Positions 16,426 through 24,281 of a DNA stretch of 64,000 nt are shown here, one piece after another. The notes under the pieces were generated by a model. It was given only the letters and a program-made list of their open reading frames with translations, was not told the DNA's origin and did no database searches. This stretch comes from Nonomuraea rhodomycinica. GTDB taxonomy: Bacteria; Actinomycetota; Actinomycetes; Streptosporangiales; Streptosporangiaceae. The stretch's first letter is position 1. Every line of letters starts with the position of its first letter. The translations under genes and the position numbers were made by a program. The stretch is from contig NZ_JABWGO010000014.1 of NCBI RefSeq assembly GCF_013363995.1, positions 62,001 through 126,000 on the forward strand. Reading direction: 5' to 3'.

Positions 16426-18030
16426 TCAGGCGAGGGCGACCAGGTCGCGGTAGTCCTCGCTCCACAGGTCCTCGTCCGCGTCGGGCAACAGCAGCACACG
16501 GTCAGGACGCAGGGCGTCGATGGCGCCCTGGTCGTGGGTCACCATCACGATCGCTCCAGGGTAGGAGCCGACCGCAGCCAGGACCTCGTCGCGGGAGACG
16601 GGGTCGAGGTTGTTGGTCGGCTCGTCCAGCAGCAGCACGTTCGCTCCGGAGTGCACCAGCCCGGCCAGGGCCAGCCGGGTCTTCTCCCCGCCGGAAAGCA
16701 CCCCGGCGGGCTTGTCCACGTCGTCGCCGCTGAACAGGAACGCGCCCAGGACCTGCCGGGCTTCGCCGTCCGTCAGGTGCGGGGCGGCGTCGGTCAGGTT
16801 CTGCCGAACCGTACGATCGGGGCGCAAGGTGTCGTGTTCCTGGGCGAAATAGCCCAGGCGCAGCCCGTGCCCGCGCACCACTCGCCCCGCATCCGGCAGC
16901 TCCTCACCGGCCAGGATGCGCAGCAGGGTGGTCTTGCCCGCGCCGTTGAGACCGAGCACGACCAGGCGGCTGCCCCTGTCCACGGCCAGGTCGACCCCGT
17001 CGAGGACCTGGCGGCCGTCGTAGGACTTGGCCAGGCTGACCGCGCCCAGCGGTATCCGCCCGCACGGGGCCGGTTCGGGCAGCCGGATTCTGGCCACCTT
17101 CTCGGTCCGGCGAGCCGGTTCCAGTTCCGCCAGCATGCGGTCCGCGCGCCGGGCCATGCTGCGGGCCATGACGGCGGTGGCCGAGCGGGCCTTCATCCTG
17201 TCCGCCTGCGCGTGCAGCGTGGCGGCTTTGCGCTCGGCGTTCGCCCGCTGCCGCTCCCGCCGCCGCCGGTCCGCCTCGCGCTGGGTCAGGTAGGCGTCCC
17301 AGCCGGTGTTGTGGATGTCGATCGCCGCGCGGGTGGCGTCCAGGTGGAAGACCCGGTTGACGACCTCGGCGACCAGCCCGGTGTCGTGGCTGATCAACAC
17401 CAGACCGCCCTGATGGCCTCGGAGGAAGGTACGGAGCCAGGCGATCGAGTCGGCGTCCAGGTGGTTGGTCGGCTCGTCCAGCAGCAGCGTGCCGCCGTGG
17501 CCGGCGAACAGGATCCGGGCCAGCTCCACCCGGCGTCGTTGCCCGCCGGACAGGTTGCCGACCGGCCGGCTCAGCACCCGGTCGGGCAGCCCGAGCCCGG
17601 CGGCGACCCGAGCGGCCTCGGCCTCCGCCGCGTACCCGCCGCCGGTCTGGAATGCCGCCTCCGCGCGGGCGTAGGCGTTCATCGCCCGCTCCAGGGCGGC
17701 AGGCCCGGTGGCCGCGGCCATCGCGGCCTCGGCCGCGCGCAGCCGGCGCAGAGCCCGGTCCAGGCCACGGGCCGACAGGATCCGGTCGGTGACGGTCACG
17801 GCGGGGTCGGCCGCGCGCGAATCCTGGGCGAGGAACTCCACCGCCCCGGTACGGCTGATCGTCCCGGCGGCCGGCTTGGCCAGCCCGGCCAGGGCGGTCA
17901 TCAGGGTGGTCTTGCCCACGCCGTTGCGGCCGATCAGGCCGATGCGGTCGCCGGGGGACACCGTGAAGGAGATGTCAGAGAGCAGCAGGCGGGCACCCGC
18001 GCGCAGCGCGACATCGCGAACAGTAATCAT
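16426..18030 (-). CDS. ABC-F family ATPase (ribosome-associated, antibiotic-resistance type)
   Basis: A 534-residue protein with two ABC domains and no membrane segments. Walker A motifs are GLIGRNGVGKTTL (near residue 40) and GLNGAGKTTL (~375); signatures are NLSGGQRRRVELARIL and VLSGGEKTRLALAGLV; both domains carry LLLDEPTNHLD or LLLDEPTNNLD. The charged linker (AYLTQREADRRRRERQRANA) is the ABC-F P-site tRNA interaction motif. ABC-F proteins bind the ribosome and several displace macrolide, lincosamide, pleuromutilin or streptogramin drugs; which, if any, cannot be told. ATG 18030 with GGAG 9 nt upstream is chosen. The leader carries a short ORF and a hairpin (separate entries). Confidence 0.9.
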   Translation of the reverse strand: MITVRDVALRAGARLLLSDISFTVSPGDRIGLIGRNGVGKTTLMTALAGLAKPAAGTISRTGAVEFLAQDSRAADPAVTVTDRILSARGLDRALRRLRAAEAAMAAATGPAALERAMNAYARAEAAFQTGGGYAAEAEAARVAAGLGLPDRVLSRPVGNLSGGQRRRVELARILFAGHGGTLLLDEPTNHLDADSIAWLRTFLRGHQGGLVLISHDTGLVAEVVNRVFHLDATRAAIDIHNTGWDAYLTQREADRRRRERQRANAERKAATLHAQADRMKARSATAVMARSMARRADRMLAELEPARRTEKVARIRLPEPAPCGRIPLGAVSLAKSYDGRQVLDGVDLAVDRGSRLVVLGLNGAGKTTLLRILAGEELPDAGRVVRGHGLRLGYFAQEHDTLRPDRTVRQNLTDAAPHLTDGEARQVLGAFLFSGDDVDKPAGVLSGGEKTRLALAGLVHSGANVLLLDEPTNNLDPVSRDEVLAAVGSYPGAIVMVTHDQGAIDALRPDRVLLLPDADEDLWSEDYRDLVALA

Positions 18031-18048
18031 GTCGAAACGCTCCGAGAA

Positions 18049-18090
18049 AGCTGGAGGACACACTTCTGGCGTGGAAGCGGGTCCTCAGCT
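18049..18090 (-). promoter_or_regulatory. Leader hairpin upstream of the ABC-F gene
   Basis: On the transcript AGCTGAGGAC (18090-18081) pairs with GTCCTCCAGCT (18059-18049) with one bulged base and a 21-nt loop. The 5' arm begins inside the stop codon of the upstream micro-ORF and the 3' arm ends just before the ABC-F ribosome site, so ribosome stalling on the micro-ORF could change folding. The stem is seen; the attenuation role is inferred. Confidence 0.55.
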
Positions 18091-18121
18091 AGGAGACTCG
18101 GGGCGTCGACATGCCCCCCAT
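18089..18121 (-). CDS. Micro-ORF (10 codons) in the ABC-F leader
   Basis: ATG at 18121, with a second in-frame ATG at 18112, encodes MGGMSTPRVS and stops at 18089-18091, about 60 bp before the ABC-F start. Upstream leader peptides are a known feature of drug-inducible ABC-F and Erm genes in actinomycetes, some under WhiB7. The short size means that chance occurrence cannot be excluded. Confidence 0.45.
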   Translation of the reverse strand: MGGMSTPRVS

Positions 18122-18289
18122 GCTAGCCCACACGGTGGGCGCCGGACCGGATCCCTGTGCGGGGCCGGGCCGCGGTGGCCAGGTCCACCGGCACGGGGAG
18201 AGAGCCGACGTCGAGGCGCGGGTTCTCGCGGGTGGGCGCGTCCGGCGACTCATCGAGCACGACCAGATCCTCGGCGGTACGGGTGCCGG

Positions 18290-19228
18290 TCACCGGTGTG
18301 CGCCGGCGTAGAAGGCACGGGCGGCGAAGCCGATCCACTCGGGGCGTTCCCAGGTGCTCCAGCGGGCGCGGGCCTGTTCGTCGATCCTCGCGGCCGTCTC
18401 GTCGGCGGAGACTCCGGCCGCGCGCAGCCGTGAGGCCTCCCCGTACACGTAGCCGAGGTAGTCGCGGACGTCGCGGATCAAGGAGACGCCGGCCACCTCC
18501 CCGTGGCCGGGCACGACGATCTCGGGCTCGCGGGCGGCGAGTTCGTCGAGCACGCCGATCCAGGCCGCGCCGTCCACGTCGACGTCGTACGGCGGGAAGT
18601 ACGGGGCGATCGGGAAGATGCGGGTCTCGATCAGGTCGCCGCCGAACAGCACCCGGTCGTCGATGACGATGACCTGGTCGGAGCCCGTGTGCGCCGGGCC
18701 GACCGCCCGCAGCTCCGCCTTGCGCCCGCCTAGGTCGAGCTCGGCCCGGCCCTCGTAGACAAGGTCGGGATCGACGAGTTCGACGCCTTCGAGCTCGGCC
18801 GCCGCGGCGGCGCTCAGCCCCTTGAACATCTCGACGTAGGCGGCGCCCTTGCGGTGCAGCTCCGCGCGCTGGGAGGCGTTGTAGACGATCGTCGCGGCGC
18901 CCTTGAACGCCTGCGCCCCGAACCCGTGCTCGGGGTGGAAATGCGTGAGGGTCAGGTACAGGTGCCGGTCGCCGGCCAGGCGCCGGGCCTGCTCCAGGAC
19001 GTGGGCGCCGTTGCGGGGGCCCATGCCCGTGTCGATGACCAGTGCGGCGTGCTCCCCCACGACGATGCCGACGTTCGGGACGAGCTCGACGCGGTTGTCA
19101 GGGATGACGTACACGCCGTCGGCCAGCTCGACGGGCCCGCCGCGCACGATCGGCGGCGGGCTCGTCCGTACGTCGGGAAGGTCGCTCAGGTCGGGGGACG
19201 GGTTCGGCGTCAGGTCGGCGGGGCACAT
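18290..19228 (-). CDS. MBL-fold metallo-hydrolase
   Basis: A 312-residue metallo-beta-lactamase-fold protein. The metal motif is present as THFHPEHGFG (HxHxxH), with further ligands in AVGPAHTGSD and the FGGDLIETRIF and VPGHGEV loops. The substrate is unknown; many such actinobacterial proteins hydrolyse esters or lactones. ATG 19228 with GGAG 7 nt upstream is the first start after the divergent promoter. It is divergent from a TetR gene with two operator-like repeats between them, so it is most likely the repressor's target. Confidence 0.87.
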   Translation of the reverse strand: MCPADLTPNPSPDLSDLPDVRTSPPPIVRGGPVELADGVYVIPDNRVELVPNVGIVVGEHAALVIDTGMGPRNGAHVLEQARRLAGDRHLYLTLTHFHPEHGFGAQAFKGAATIVYNASQRAELHRKGAAYVEMFKGLSAAAAAELEGVELVDPDLVYEGRAELDLGGRKAELRAVGPAHTGSDQVIVIDDRVLFGGDLIETRIFPIAPYFPPYDVDVDGAAWIGVLDELAAREPEIVVPGHGEVAGVSLIRDVRDYLGYVYGEASRLRAAGVSADETAARIDEQARARWSTWERPEWIGFAARAFYAGAHR

Positions 19229-19242
19229 GATCCGGCTCCAAT

Positions 19243-19257
19243 CTGAACAGTGTTGAG
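19243..19257. promoter_or_regulatory. TetR operator-like repeat, copy 1
   Basis: CTGAACAGTGTTGAG is a near-palindrome (12 of 15 positions symmetric) and matches copy 2 at 13 of 15 positions. It lies 15 bp upstream of the MBL gene start. Confidence 0.7.
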
Positions 19258-19280
19258 ATGCCTGGGAGCGTAGCAGAGAA

Positions 19281-19295
19281 CTGAGCAGTGTTAAG
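19281..19295. promoter_or_regulatory. TetR operator-like repeat, copy 2
   Basis: CTGAGCAGTGTTAAG lies 38 bp from copy 1 and 9 bp before the TetR start, overlapping the probable -10 (TTAAGAT). Placement of one copy at each divergent start fits joint repression. Confidence 0.7.
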
Positions 19296-19303
19296 ATCGG
19301 GCG

Positions 19304-19975
19304 ATGGCAAAAGGGCGATACCACCACGGCGACCTGCGCAGCGCACTGCTCGACGCCGCCGAGGCCCTCGTACGCGAGCGCGGCACCGACGGCTGGTCCC
19401 TGCGCGAGGCCTCGGCGCGCGTCGGCGTCAGCCCCAGCGCCGCCTACCACCACTTCGCCTCCCGCGACACGCTGGTGCGCGCCCTGTCCGAGCGGACGCT
19501 CGCCTGGCTCGGGGAGCGCCTGCGCCAGGACTGCGAGCACGCGTCCGGCCAGGGGGACGACCCTCAGCGGCGGCTGATCGCCCTGGGGCGCAGCTATGTG
19601 AGCTGGTCGCTCGACGACCCGGCCGTCGCCCGGCTCGTGCTGCGTGGCGGCGCCACCGCTCCGGACTCCGCCATCTCCCCCCACCCGCACGACGTGCTCA
19701 CCGCGGAACTCGACCGGCTCGCCGATGCCGGCGCCCTGCCGGAACCCGCTCGAGAGGGAGCCGAGTTCGTGCTGTGGGCGGCGCTGCACGGGCTGGCCGT
19801 GCTGCTGGCCGACGGCCTGGTCCGCTTCGACGACCCGCGCGCGGTCGAGCTCCAGACCGAGCGCGTGGTCCGTACCACGCTCAACGGCCTGGCCCAGGAG
19901 GCGTCGCACGCGGCGGGCCGCCCCGCGGGCCGCTCGGCTCACACCGAGCGCCTGGCCCGCCGTTCGCGTGGATGA
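19304..19975 (+). CDS. TetR family regulator
   Basis: A 223-residue TetR protein. The HTH occupies residues ~8-55 (HHGDLRSALLDAAEALVRER, SLREASARVGVSPSAAYHHF), followed by an all-helical effector domain of the WHG type (YVSWSLDDPAVARLVLRGG, FVLWAALHGLAVLLADGLVR). The YHHGDLR start is characteristic of this subgroup. It is divergent from the MBL hydrolase gene and probably represses it and itself through the two repeats between them. The message may be nearly leaderless. The inducer is unknown. Confidence 0.9.
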   Translation: MAKGRYHHGDLRSALLDAAEALVRERGTDGWSLREASARVGVSPSAAYHHFASRDTLVRALSERTLAWLGERLRQDCEHASGQGDDPQRRLIALGRSYVSWSLDDPAVARLVLRGGATAPDSAISPHPHDVLTAELDRLADAGALPEPAREGAEFVLWAALHGLAVLLADGLVRFDDPRAVELQTERVVRTTLNGLAQEASHAAGRPAGRSAHTERLARRSRG

Positions 19976-20239
19976 CACCCTTTCGAGGGGGTACGTCTTT
20001 CGACCGGCGGCGCGCCGGTGACGGTCACGCCCGGATCCCGGCCTGCTGTGTGTGCTGGGGGGCTACGCAACATCATGCGGCCCTCGACCACGCCCCGCCG
20101 GGACCGGCCCGAAGAGCTCGCCCTCCAAGACGTAGAGACGGATTCTCCTCCGCCGCGATGAGTTCCGACCCCGCCGCCGGTATGTACTCACGAGCTCGTC
20201 GGAGTACCTCGGGCGAACCGATCACAAGGGAGAATCGAA

Positions 20240-20653
20240 ATGTCGAACAGTCGTGCGGCAGACGAGGCCGCCATCCAGGCCGTGCTGGTCGACTCCTACA
20301 AGGCGTGGGAGGCAGGCGACGCCGACGGCATGGTCGCCAACTACACCGCGGACGCGACCGCCATCATGACCGGCTCGCTCCGCGACAGCCGGGAGGTGAT
20401 CCGTCAGAGCATGGCCTTGGCCTTCGAGGGGCCGCTCAAGGGCAGCTCGACCTACAACAAGCAGCTCGGCATCCGCTTCGTCGGCAGGGACGGGGCGATC
20501 GTCATCAGTGAGTCCGCGATCCTGTTCCCCGGCGAGACCGAGGTCGCGGACGAGGCGCGTAAGGTGAACTGCACCTGGGTCTTCGAGAAGCGGGACGGCC
20601 AGTGGCTGATCGCCGCCTATCACAACAGCCCGGTGCTGGCGCCTGCGCTGTGA
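20240..20653 (+). CDS. SgcJ/EcaC family protein (NTF2/SnoaL-like fold)
   Basis: A 137-residue cone-fold protein of the SgcJ/EcaC (DUF4440) type: ADEAAIQAVLVDSYKAWEAG, YTADATAIMTGSLRDSREVI, CTWVFEKRDGQWLIAAYHNS. These small domains bind hydrophobic ligands or act as isomerases or hydrolases in secondary metabolism, but many are uncharacterised. GGGAGAA lies upstream of ATG 20240. The ECF sigma gene that follows carries the same fold at its C-terminus, which may be related. It appears to be a single-gene unit. Confidence 0.85.
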   Translation: MSNSRAADEAAIQAVLVDSYKAWEAGDADGMVANYTADATAIMTGSLRDSREVIRQSMALAFEGPLKGSSTYNKQLGIRFVGRDGAIVISESAILFPGETEVADEARKVNCTWVFEKRDGQWLIAAYHNSPVLAPAL

Positions 20654-20901
20654 ACTCTTCCCTGTAACCAGCAGTGATCGCGTGCAGGGCCATGACCAAC
20701 ATCGGACGGAAGCCCTGCATCGCGGTGAGCCCGGTTCCTTGGTGTGACGTTTCATACCGGCGCCCCTACCTACGAGATTTGAGATGTATGCCATGGCAGG
20801 CCGTTGATGACCGCGCGGGGAGGGCTATCCGCCCACTGCGGATGCTCACTGCAGTCGCCGGATATGGTGACTGCGGCTGCAGCGGAGACGGGGGGCGCCG
20901 C

Positions 20902-21891
20902 GTGATGACGGGGCAGGAAGGCTTCGATCGTCGGATCGAACCGTTCCGGACGGAGTTGCTGGCGTACTGCTACCGGATGCTCGGATCGGCTCACGACGCA
21001 GAGGACTTGGTCCAGGACACGTACCTGAGGGCGTGGCGGGCACGGGAGCAGTACGACGACACCCGCAGCTCACTGCGCACCTGGCTCTACCGGATCGCGA
21101 CGAACGCCTGCCTGACCGCCCTGGAGGTCCACGGTCGCCGGCCGCTGCCGTCGGGGCTGGTGGCCGCGTCGGATCCGCTCGGGCCGCTCGTCCAGGGAGA
21201 GCACGTCCCCTGGCTCCAGCCCTTGCCGGACTCGCTGCTGGACGCGGGCGATCCGGCTGGGGCCGTGATGGACCGCAGCAGCCTGCGTCTGGCGTTCGCC
21301 GCCGCCCTGCAGCACCTGTCGGCGCGTCAGCGCGGTGCGCTGATCCTGCGTGACGTGCTCAGCTTCTCCGCGGCCGAAACAGCGGAAATCCTCGGCACCA
21401 CCGTCGTGTCGGTGAACAGTTCCCTGCAGCGCGCGCGTACTCGCGTCAAGGAGGTCGGAGTCCGGCAGGAACGGGTCAGCGAGCCGCCTGCGGCCGAGCA
21501 GCGGGCCTGGGTCGAACGCTACATGAGGGCATTCGAGCTGGCCGACGTCGAGGGCCTCAAGCGGCTGCTCACCGAGGACGTGATCATGGAGATGCCGCCG
21601 ATGCTCAACTGGTTCGCCGGACGCGACAACTACGGCCTGTTCATGGAATGGGTCTTCGGGGCGGCCGGGAAGGACTGGCTCCTCAAGGAGGTCGCGGCCA
21701 ACGGCGGCCAGCCCGGATTCGCCGCCTATCAACGCGTCGGCGACGGGTACTCCCTGCACACGCTCCAGATCTTCACCGTCACCGACGAGGGCATCAGCCG
21801 GAACTCCGTCTTCCAGGACCCCGACATCTACGCGACTTTCGGCCTCGCGGCCAAACTCGACGACCAGGGACTTGCCATCGCCGAGGCCTAG
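20902..21891 (+). CDS. ECF sigma factor with C-terminal SnoaL-like domain
   Basis: A 329-residue sigma factor. Region 2 is AYCYRMLGSAHDAEDLVQDT with RTWLYRIATNACLTALE; region 4 is HLSARQRGALILRDVLSFSA with TAEILGTTVVSVNSSLQRAR. Residues ~205-329 are a SnoaL/NTF2-like domain (WVERYMRAFELADVEGLKRL, EMPPMLNWFAGRDNYGLFM). The fused domain places it with SigJ/SigG/ECF41-type factors, which lack a classical anti-sigma gene and are controlled through their own C-terminus. GTG 20902 or ATG 20905 starts after a GGGGGG stretch. No carboxymuconolactone or DoxX partner gene lies adjacent. Confidence 0.88.
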   Translation: MMTGQEGFDRRIEPFRTELLAYCYRMLGSAHDAEDLVQDTYLRAWRAREQYDDTRSSLRTWLYRIATNACLTALEVHGRRPLPSGLVAASDPLGPLVQGEHVPWLQPLPDSLLDAGDPAGAVMDRSSLRLAFAAALQHLSARQRGALILRDVLSFSAAETAEILGTTVVSVNSSLQRARTRVKEVGVRQERVSEPPAAEQRAWVERYMRAFELADVEGLKRLLTEDVIMEMPPMLNWFAGRDNYGLFMEWVFGAAGKDWLLKEVAANGGQPGFAAYQRVGDGYSLHTLQIFTVTDEGISRNSVFQDPDIYATFGLAAKLDDQGLAIAEA

Positions 21892-21905
21892 GCCGTCTCC
21901 CGTGA

Positions 21906-22425
21906 TCATGTGACGGGGTCTCGGAGCCAGATCCGGATCGAGGCGACATCGAGGGTTCCTTGGTAGATGCGCTCGCGCTCGTCGAAGTGGGTGGCCATCG
22001 GCCCGATGCTGGCGGAGCTTGTTGACGCGGCGCTCGACGGTGTTGCGCTCCTTGTACCGCATACGCCTTGTCACCCATCGCGCGGGCGGGCCGCTTGCGC
22101 GGCCTGACCGGCCCGCGCCGCCGGATGAGGCCACCTCGGGAGCGGCCCAGCGCCTCCCGGCTCGACGTCACCCGTTCGTGATCTTCATCGGCCCCTTTGA
22201 CGGGATGTCGAGGGCCGGGGCGCGCCGTGCCCTGGCCGCGTGCTGGTGGGCGCGCACCACCGTGGAGTCGGCGCTGACCGTCCAGTCCTCGCCCTCGGCC
22301 TCATCGCACCCCGCCCGGAGCCCATCGAGGATCCGCGCCCAGGTCCCATCCAGCGACCAGCGGCGATGCCGGTTGTAGGCCGTACCCCAGCCCGTGCTCA
22401 CCGGCAGCAGCGGCTCCAGCCGCCC
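21906..22425 (-). pseudogene. IS5-family transposase remnant
   Basis: Minus-strand pieces in several frames match an IS5/IS427-type DDE transposase: EPLLP joined directly to NRHRRWSLDGTWARILDGL, then WTVSADSTVVRAHQHAA with the first catalytic Asp, EALGRSRGG, RPRKRPARAMGDKAY, RNTVERRVNKLRQ, and the C-terminus FDERERIYQGTLDVASIRIW followed by a stop at 21906. The helix before the catalytic core and most of the middle are deleted and several frameshifts separate the blocks. Terminal inverted repeats were not recognised. Confidence 0.85.
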
Positions 22426-22470
22426 CTCACGTTAACGATCTACACCCGACCAGCGCGAAAGATCAGTTGA

Positions 22471-22980
22471 TCAACACGAGTCGCCTTGATCGACGGGGCG
22501 GCGCGGGAACGGCCGTTTCGAGTCGACGGTGGCTCTCAGGATGGGAAGCGATCGGCCCGGAGCGACCTCTCGCTCCCCGACACGCTCGGCCCCCATCCGC
22601 AGGTAGAACGCTTCGGCGTGCGGGTCGGACTCGATGGTCAAGGTATGGAAGCCGGCGCTGCGCGCCGATTCGACGGCGTGTTCCCAGAGCGTACGCCCCA
22701 GACCGGTACCGATAACCTCGGGTTCGAGGAAGAGGTCCGCAAGTTCGCCGTGCGGGGGTTCGCCAGAGATCTGGTAGTACCCCGCCAGCGCGCAGTCCCG
22801 CTCCGCGACGACGACACGACCGTCACGAATGGCGGCGGAACTGATCGACAACATCTCCGCCATCCGGTCCAGCATCGCCTGCGGATAACCCCAGTACGCC
22901 TTCGAACGCCGAGTAAGCGCGGTGAGCGCATCCGCTTCACCGGGCACGGCGGCTCTCAATATGATCTTGTTCACCACCAC
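22471..22980 (-). CDS. GNAT family N-acetyltransferase
   Basis: A 169-residue GNAT protein. Motif A is FLEPEVIGTGLGRTLWEHAV, giving the acetyl-CoA pyrophosphate loop; motif B follows as HTLTIESDPHAEAFYLRMGA. The N-terminus ILRAAVPGEADALTALTRRS is the usual beta1-alpha1. A run of three GTG codons (22980, 22977, 22974) offers the start; the first has GGGAGGG about 8 nt upstream. The substrate is unknown. The gene lies between IS5 and Tn3 remnants, so it may have arrived with, or been rearranged by, mobile elements. Confidence 0.85.
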   Translation of the reverse strand: MVVNKIILRAAVPGEADALTALTRRSKAYWGYPQAMLDRMAEMLSISSAAIRDGRVVVAERDCALAGYYQISGEPPHGELADLFLEPEVIGTGLGRTLWEHAVESARSAGFHTLTIESDPHAEAFYLRMGAERVGEREVAPGRSLPILRATVDSKRPFPRRPVDQGDSC

Positions 22981-23089
22981 AGTATCGCCCTCCCTGTCCA
23001 ACCGGTGCACGGCGCGTCGTCTGCTGAAACGCAAGGCGATCTCGATCGCCGTCGCGACCGTCTCCGCCAGCATCGGGCCGTGGCCACCC

Positions 23090-23190
23090 GAATCGGCCAG
23101 TGCGGGTCGATCACAGGGGTCAGCCCGATGTCGCACGCCTCGCTGAGCAGCAGGGCGACCATGGTGGTGGCCAGGTCCTCCATGCTTCGA
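23090..23190 (-). pseudogene. Tn3-family transposase, internal fragment
   Basis: About 33 codons on the minus strand encode MEDLATTMVALLLSEACDIG then LTPVIDP, the conserved core segment of Tn3 transposases (family pattern LAEACNIGLxP). The match ends abruptly on both sides. It lies in inverse orientation to the Tn3 tail at 1806-2085 and about 21 kb away; the two pieces do not overlap in the protein. The remaining bases between 22981 and 23301 hold nothing else I can identify. Confidence 0.65.
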
Positions 23191-23301
23191 GGACCCGCAC
23201 GCCGGCAACACCCGGGTGCAGTGGTTCGTCACCGTGTACACCCACGTGCTCGGGGCTGGGCGCGCGCGCCGAGCGCCGAGCGCCCACCATCATCGCCAGG
23301 C

Positions 23302-24123
23302 CTACTTCGCGAAGTTCGTGGCGAGCTTGTCGAACTCGCGGTCCGGCAGCGTCCTGTTGAGCTCCAGGAGCTTGTCGGCCAGCCAGCCGACCGCGTACCG
23401 CGTCTCGGGCCGGGCGGCCTCGACGGCCTCCCGGATGGTGGTGGCGACGACGCCGGGGTCGCTGCCCTGGCTGTTCTCGCCGAGCTGGGCCTCGGCGTGC
23501 GCGGCCATGGCCTCGGCGACGGCCCGGTACGCGGTCGTACCGGAGATCTCGCGAAGGTCCTGTGCCGTGCGGTCCTCGAAGTCGGTCCTGATGATGCCCG
23601 GCTGGATGATCACGACGTCGATGCCGAACGGCTCCACCTCCATGCGCAGGCTGTCGGAGTAGGCCTCCAGAGCGTGCTTGGCCGCGTAGTACCAGCAGCC
23701 GAGCGGCAGCGCGATCTCGCCGCCGACGGAGGAGACGTTGACGATCGTGCCGGAGCCATGCTCGCGCATGTACGGCAGGGCGAGCTGGATCAGCCGGGCC
23801 GGGGCGAAGACGTTGACCTCGAACTGGTCGTGCGCCAGGTCGAGGGGGATGTCCTCGGCCGCGCCGTGCAGGACGGTGCCGGCGTTGTTGACCAGGACGT
23901 CGATGCGGCCCTGCTCGGCGACGACGGTGCCGATGACGCGTTCGAGGTCCTCCGGCCGGCGGACGTCCAGCGCGAGGGCGTGTCCGCCGGCGTCGCGGAT
24001 GTCGGCCATCTTGGGTACGCGCCGCGCGGCGCCGTAGACGATGTGACCGGCGCGGAGGAGCTCGAGTGCGGTGGCCTTGCCGATTCCGGCGGAGGCGCCG
24101 GTGACGAGAACGACCTTCTCCAT
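23302..24123 (-). CDS. Short-chain dehydrogenase/reductase
   Basis: A 273-residue classical SDR. Cofactor motif TGASAGIGKATALELLRAG, NNAG in VLVNNAGTVLHG, catalytic Ser in NVSSVGGEIALP and YxxxK in YYAAKHALEAYSDSLRMEVE are intact. ARR after the first beta strand favours NADP(H). The substrate is unknown. ATG 24123 follows a GGAGG site. It is divergent from the HTH fusion protein at 24282, its likely regulator. Confidence 0.9.
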   Translation of the reverse strand: MEKVVLVTGASAGIGKATALELLRAGHIVYGAARRVPKMADIRDAGGHALALDVRRPEDLERVIGTVVAEQGRIDVLVNNAGTVLHGAAEDIPLDLAHDQFEVNVFAPARLIQLALPYMREHGSGTIVNVSSVGGEIALPLGCWYYAAKHALEAYSDSLRMEVEPFGIDVVIIQPGIIRTDFEDRTAQDLREISGTTAYRAVAEAMAAHAEAQLGENSQGSDPGVVATTIREAVEAARPETRYAVGWLADKLLELNRTLPDREFDKLATNFAK

Positions 24124-24191
24124 GGTGAAACCTCCTTTTGGGTCTGCGAGAACGCTAGGCTCGTGTTCCGGAATTCTCCAACTCGAAGAAC

Positions 24192-24218
24192 CTATATACG
24201 CAGGTCAGAGGCTATATA
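24192..24218. promoter_or_regulatory. Direct CTATATA repeats spaced two helical turns
   Basis: CTATATA occurs at 24192-24198 and 24212-24218, 20 bp apart, in the divergent promoter region between the SDR gene and the HTH-fusion gene. Each contains a TATATA palindrome, an AT-rich island in very GC-rich DNA. Either operator repeats or overlapping -10 elements. Confidence 0.45.
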
Positions 24219-24281
24219 TTGGTGCAATGAGCTTGTAGCTGAGTGCAACTGTCGCCCACTGCCTCGACCGGGAGGGACGAC

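Noticed and set aside
1806..23190. The 2-23 kb segment as a composite Tn3 transposon carrying the lanthipeptide locus
   Set aside because: Only two non-overlapping transposase scraps exist, in opposite orientation, and no terminal inverted repeats, resolvase or target duplication were seen.
23216..23290. Plus-strand coding-looking stretch (QWFVTVYTHVLGAG)
   Set aside because: Too short, no start site or recognised family; it may be debris of the rearranged region but cannot be assigned.
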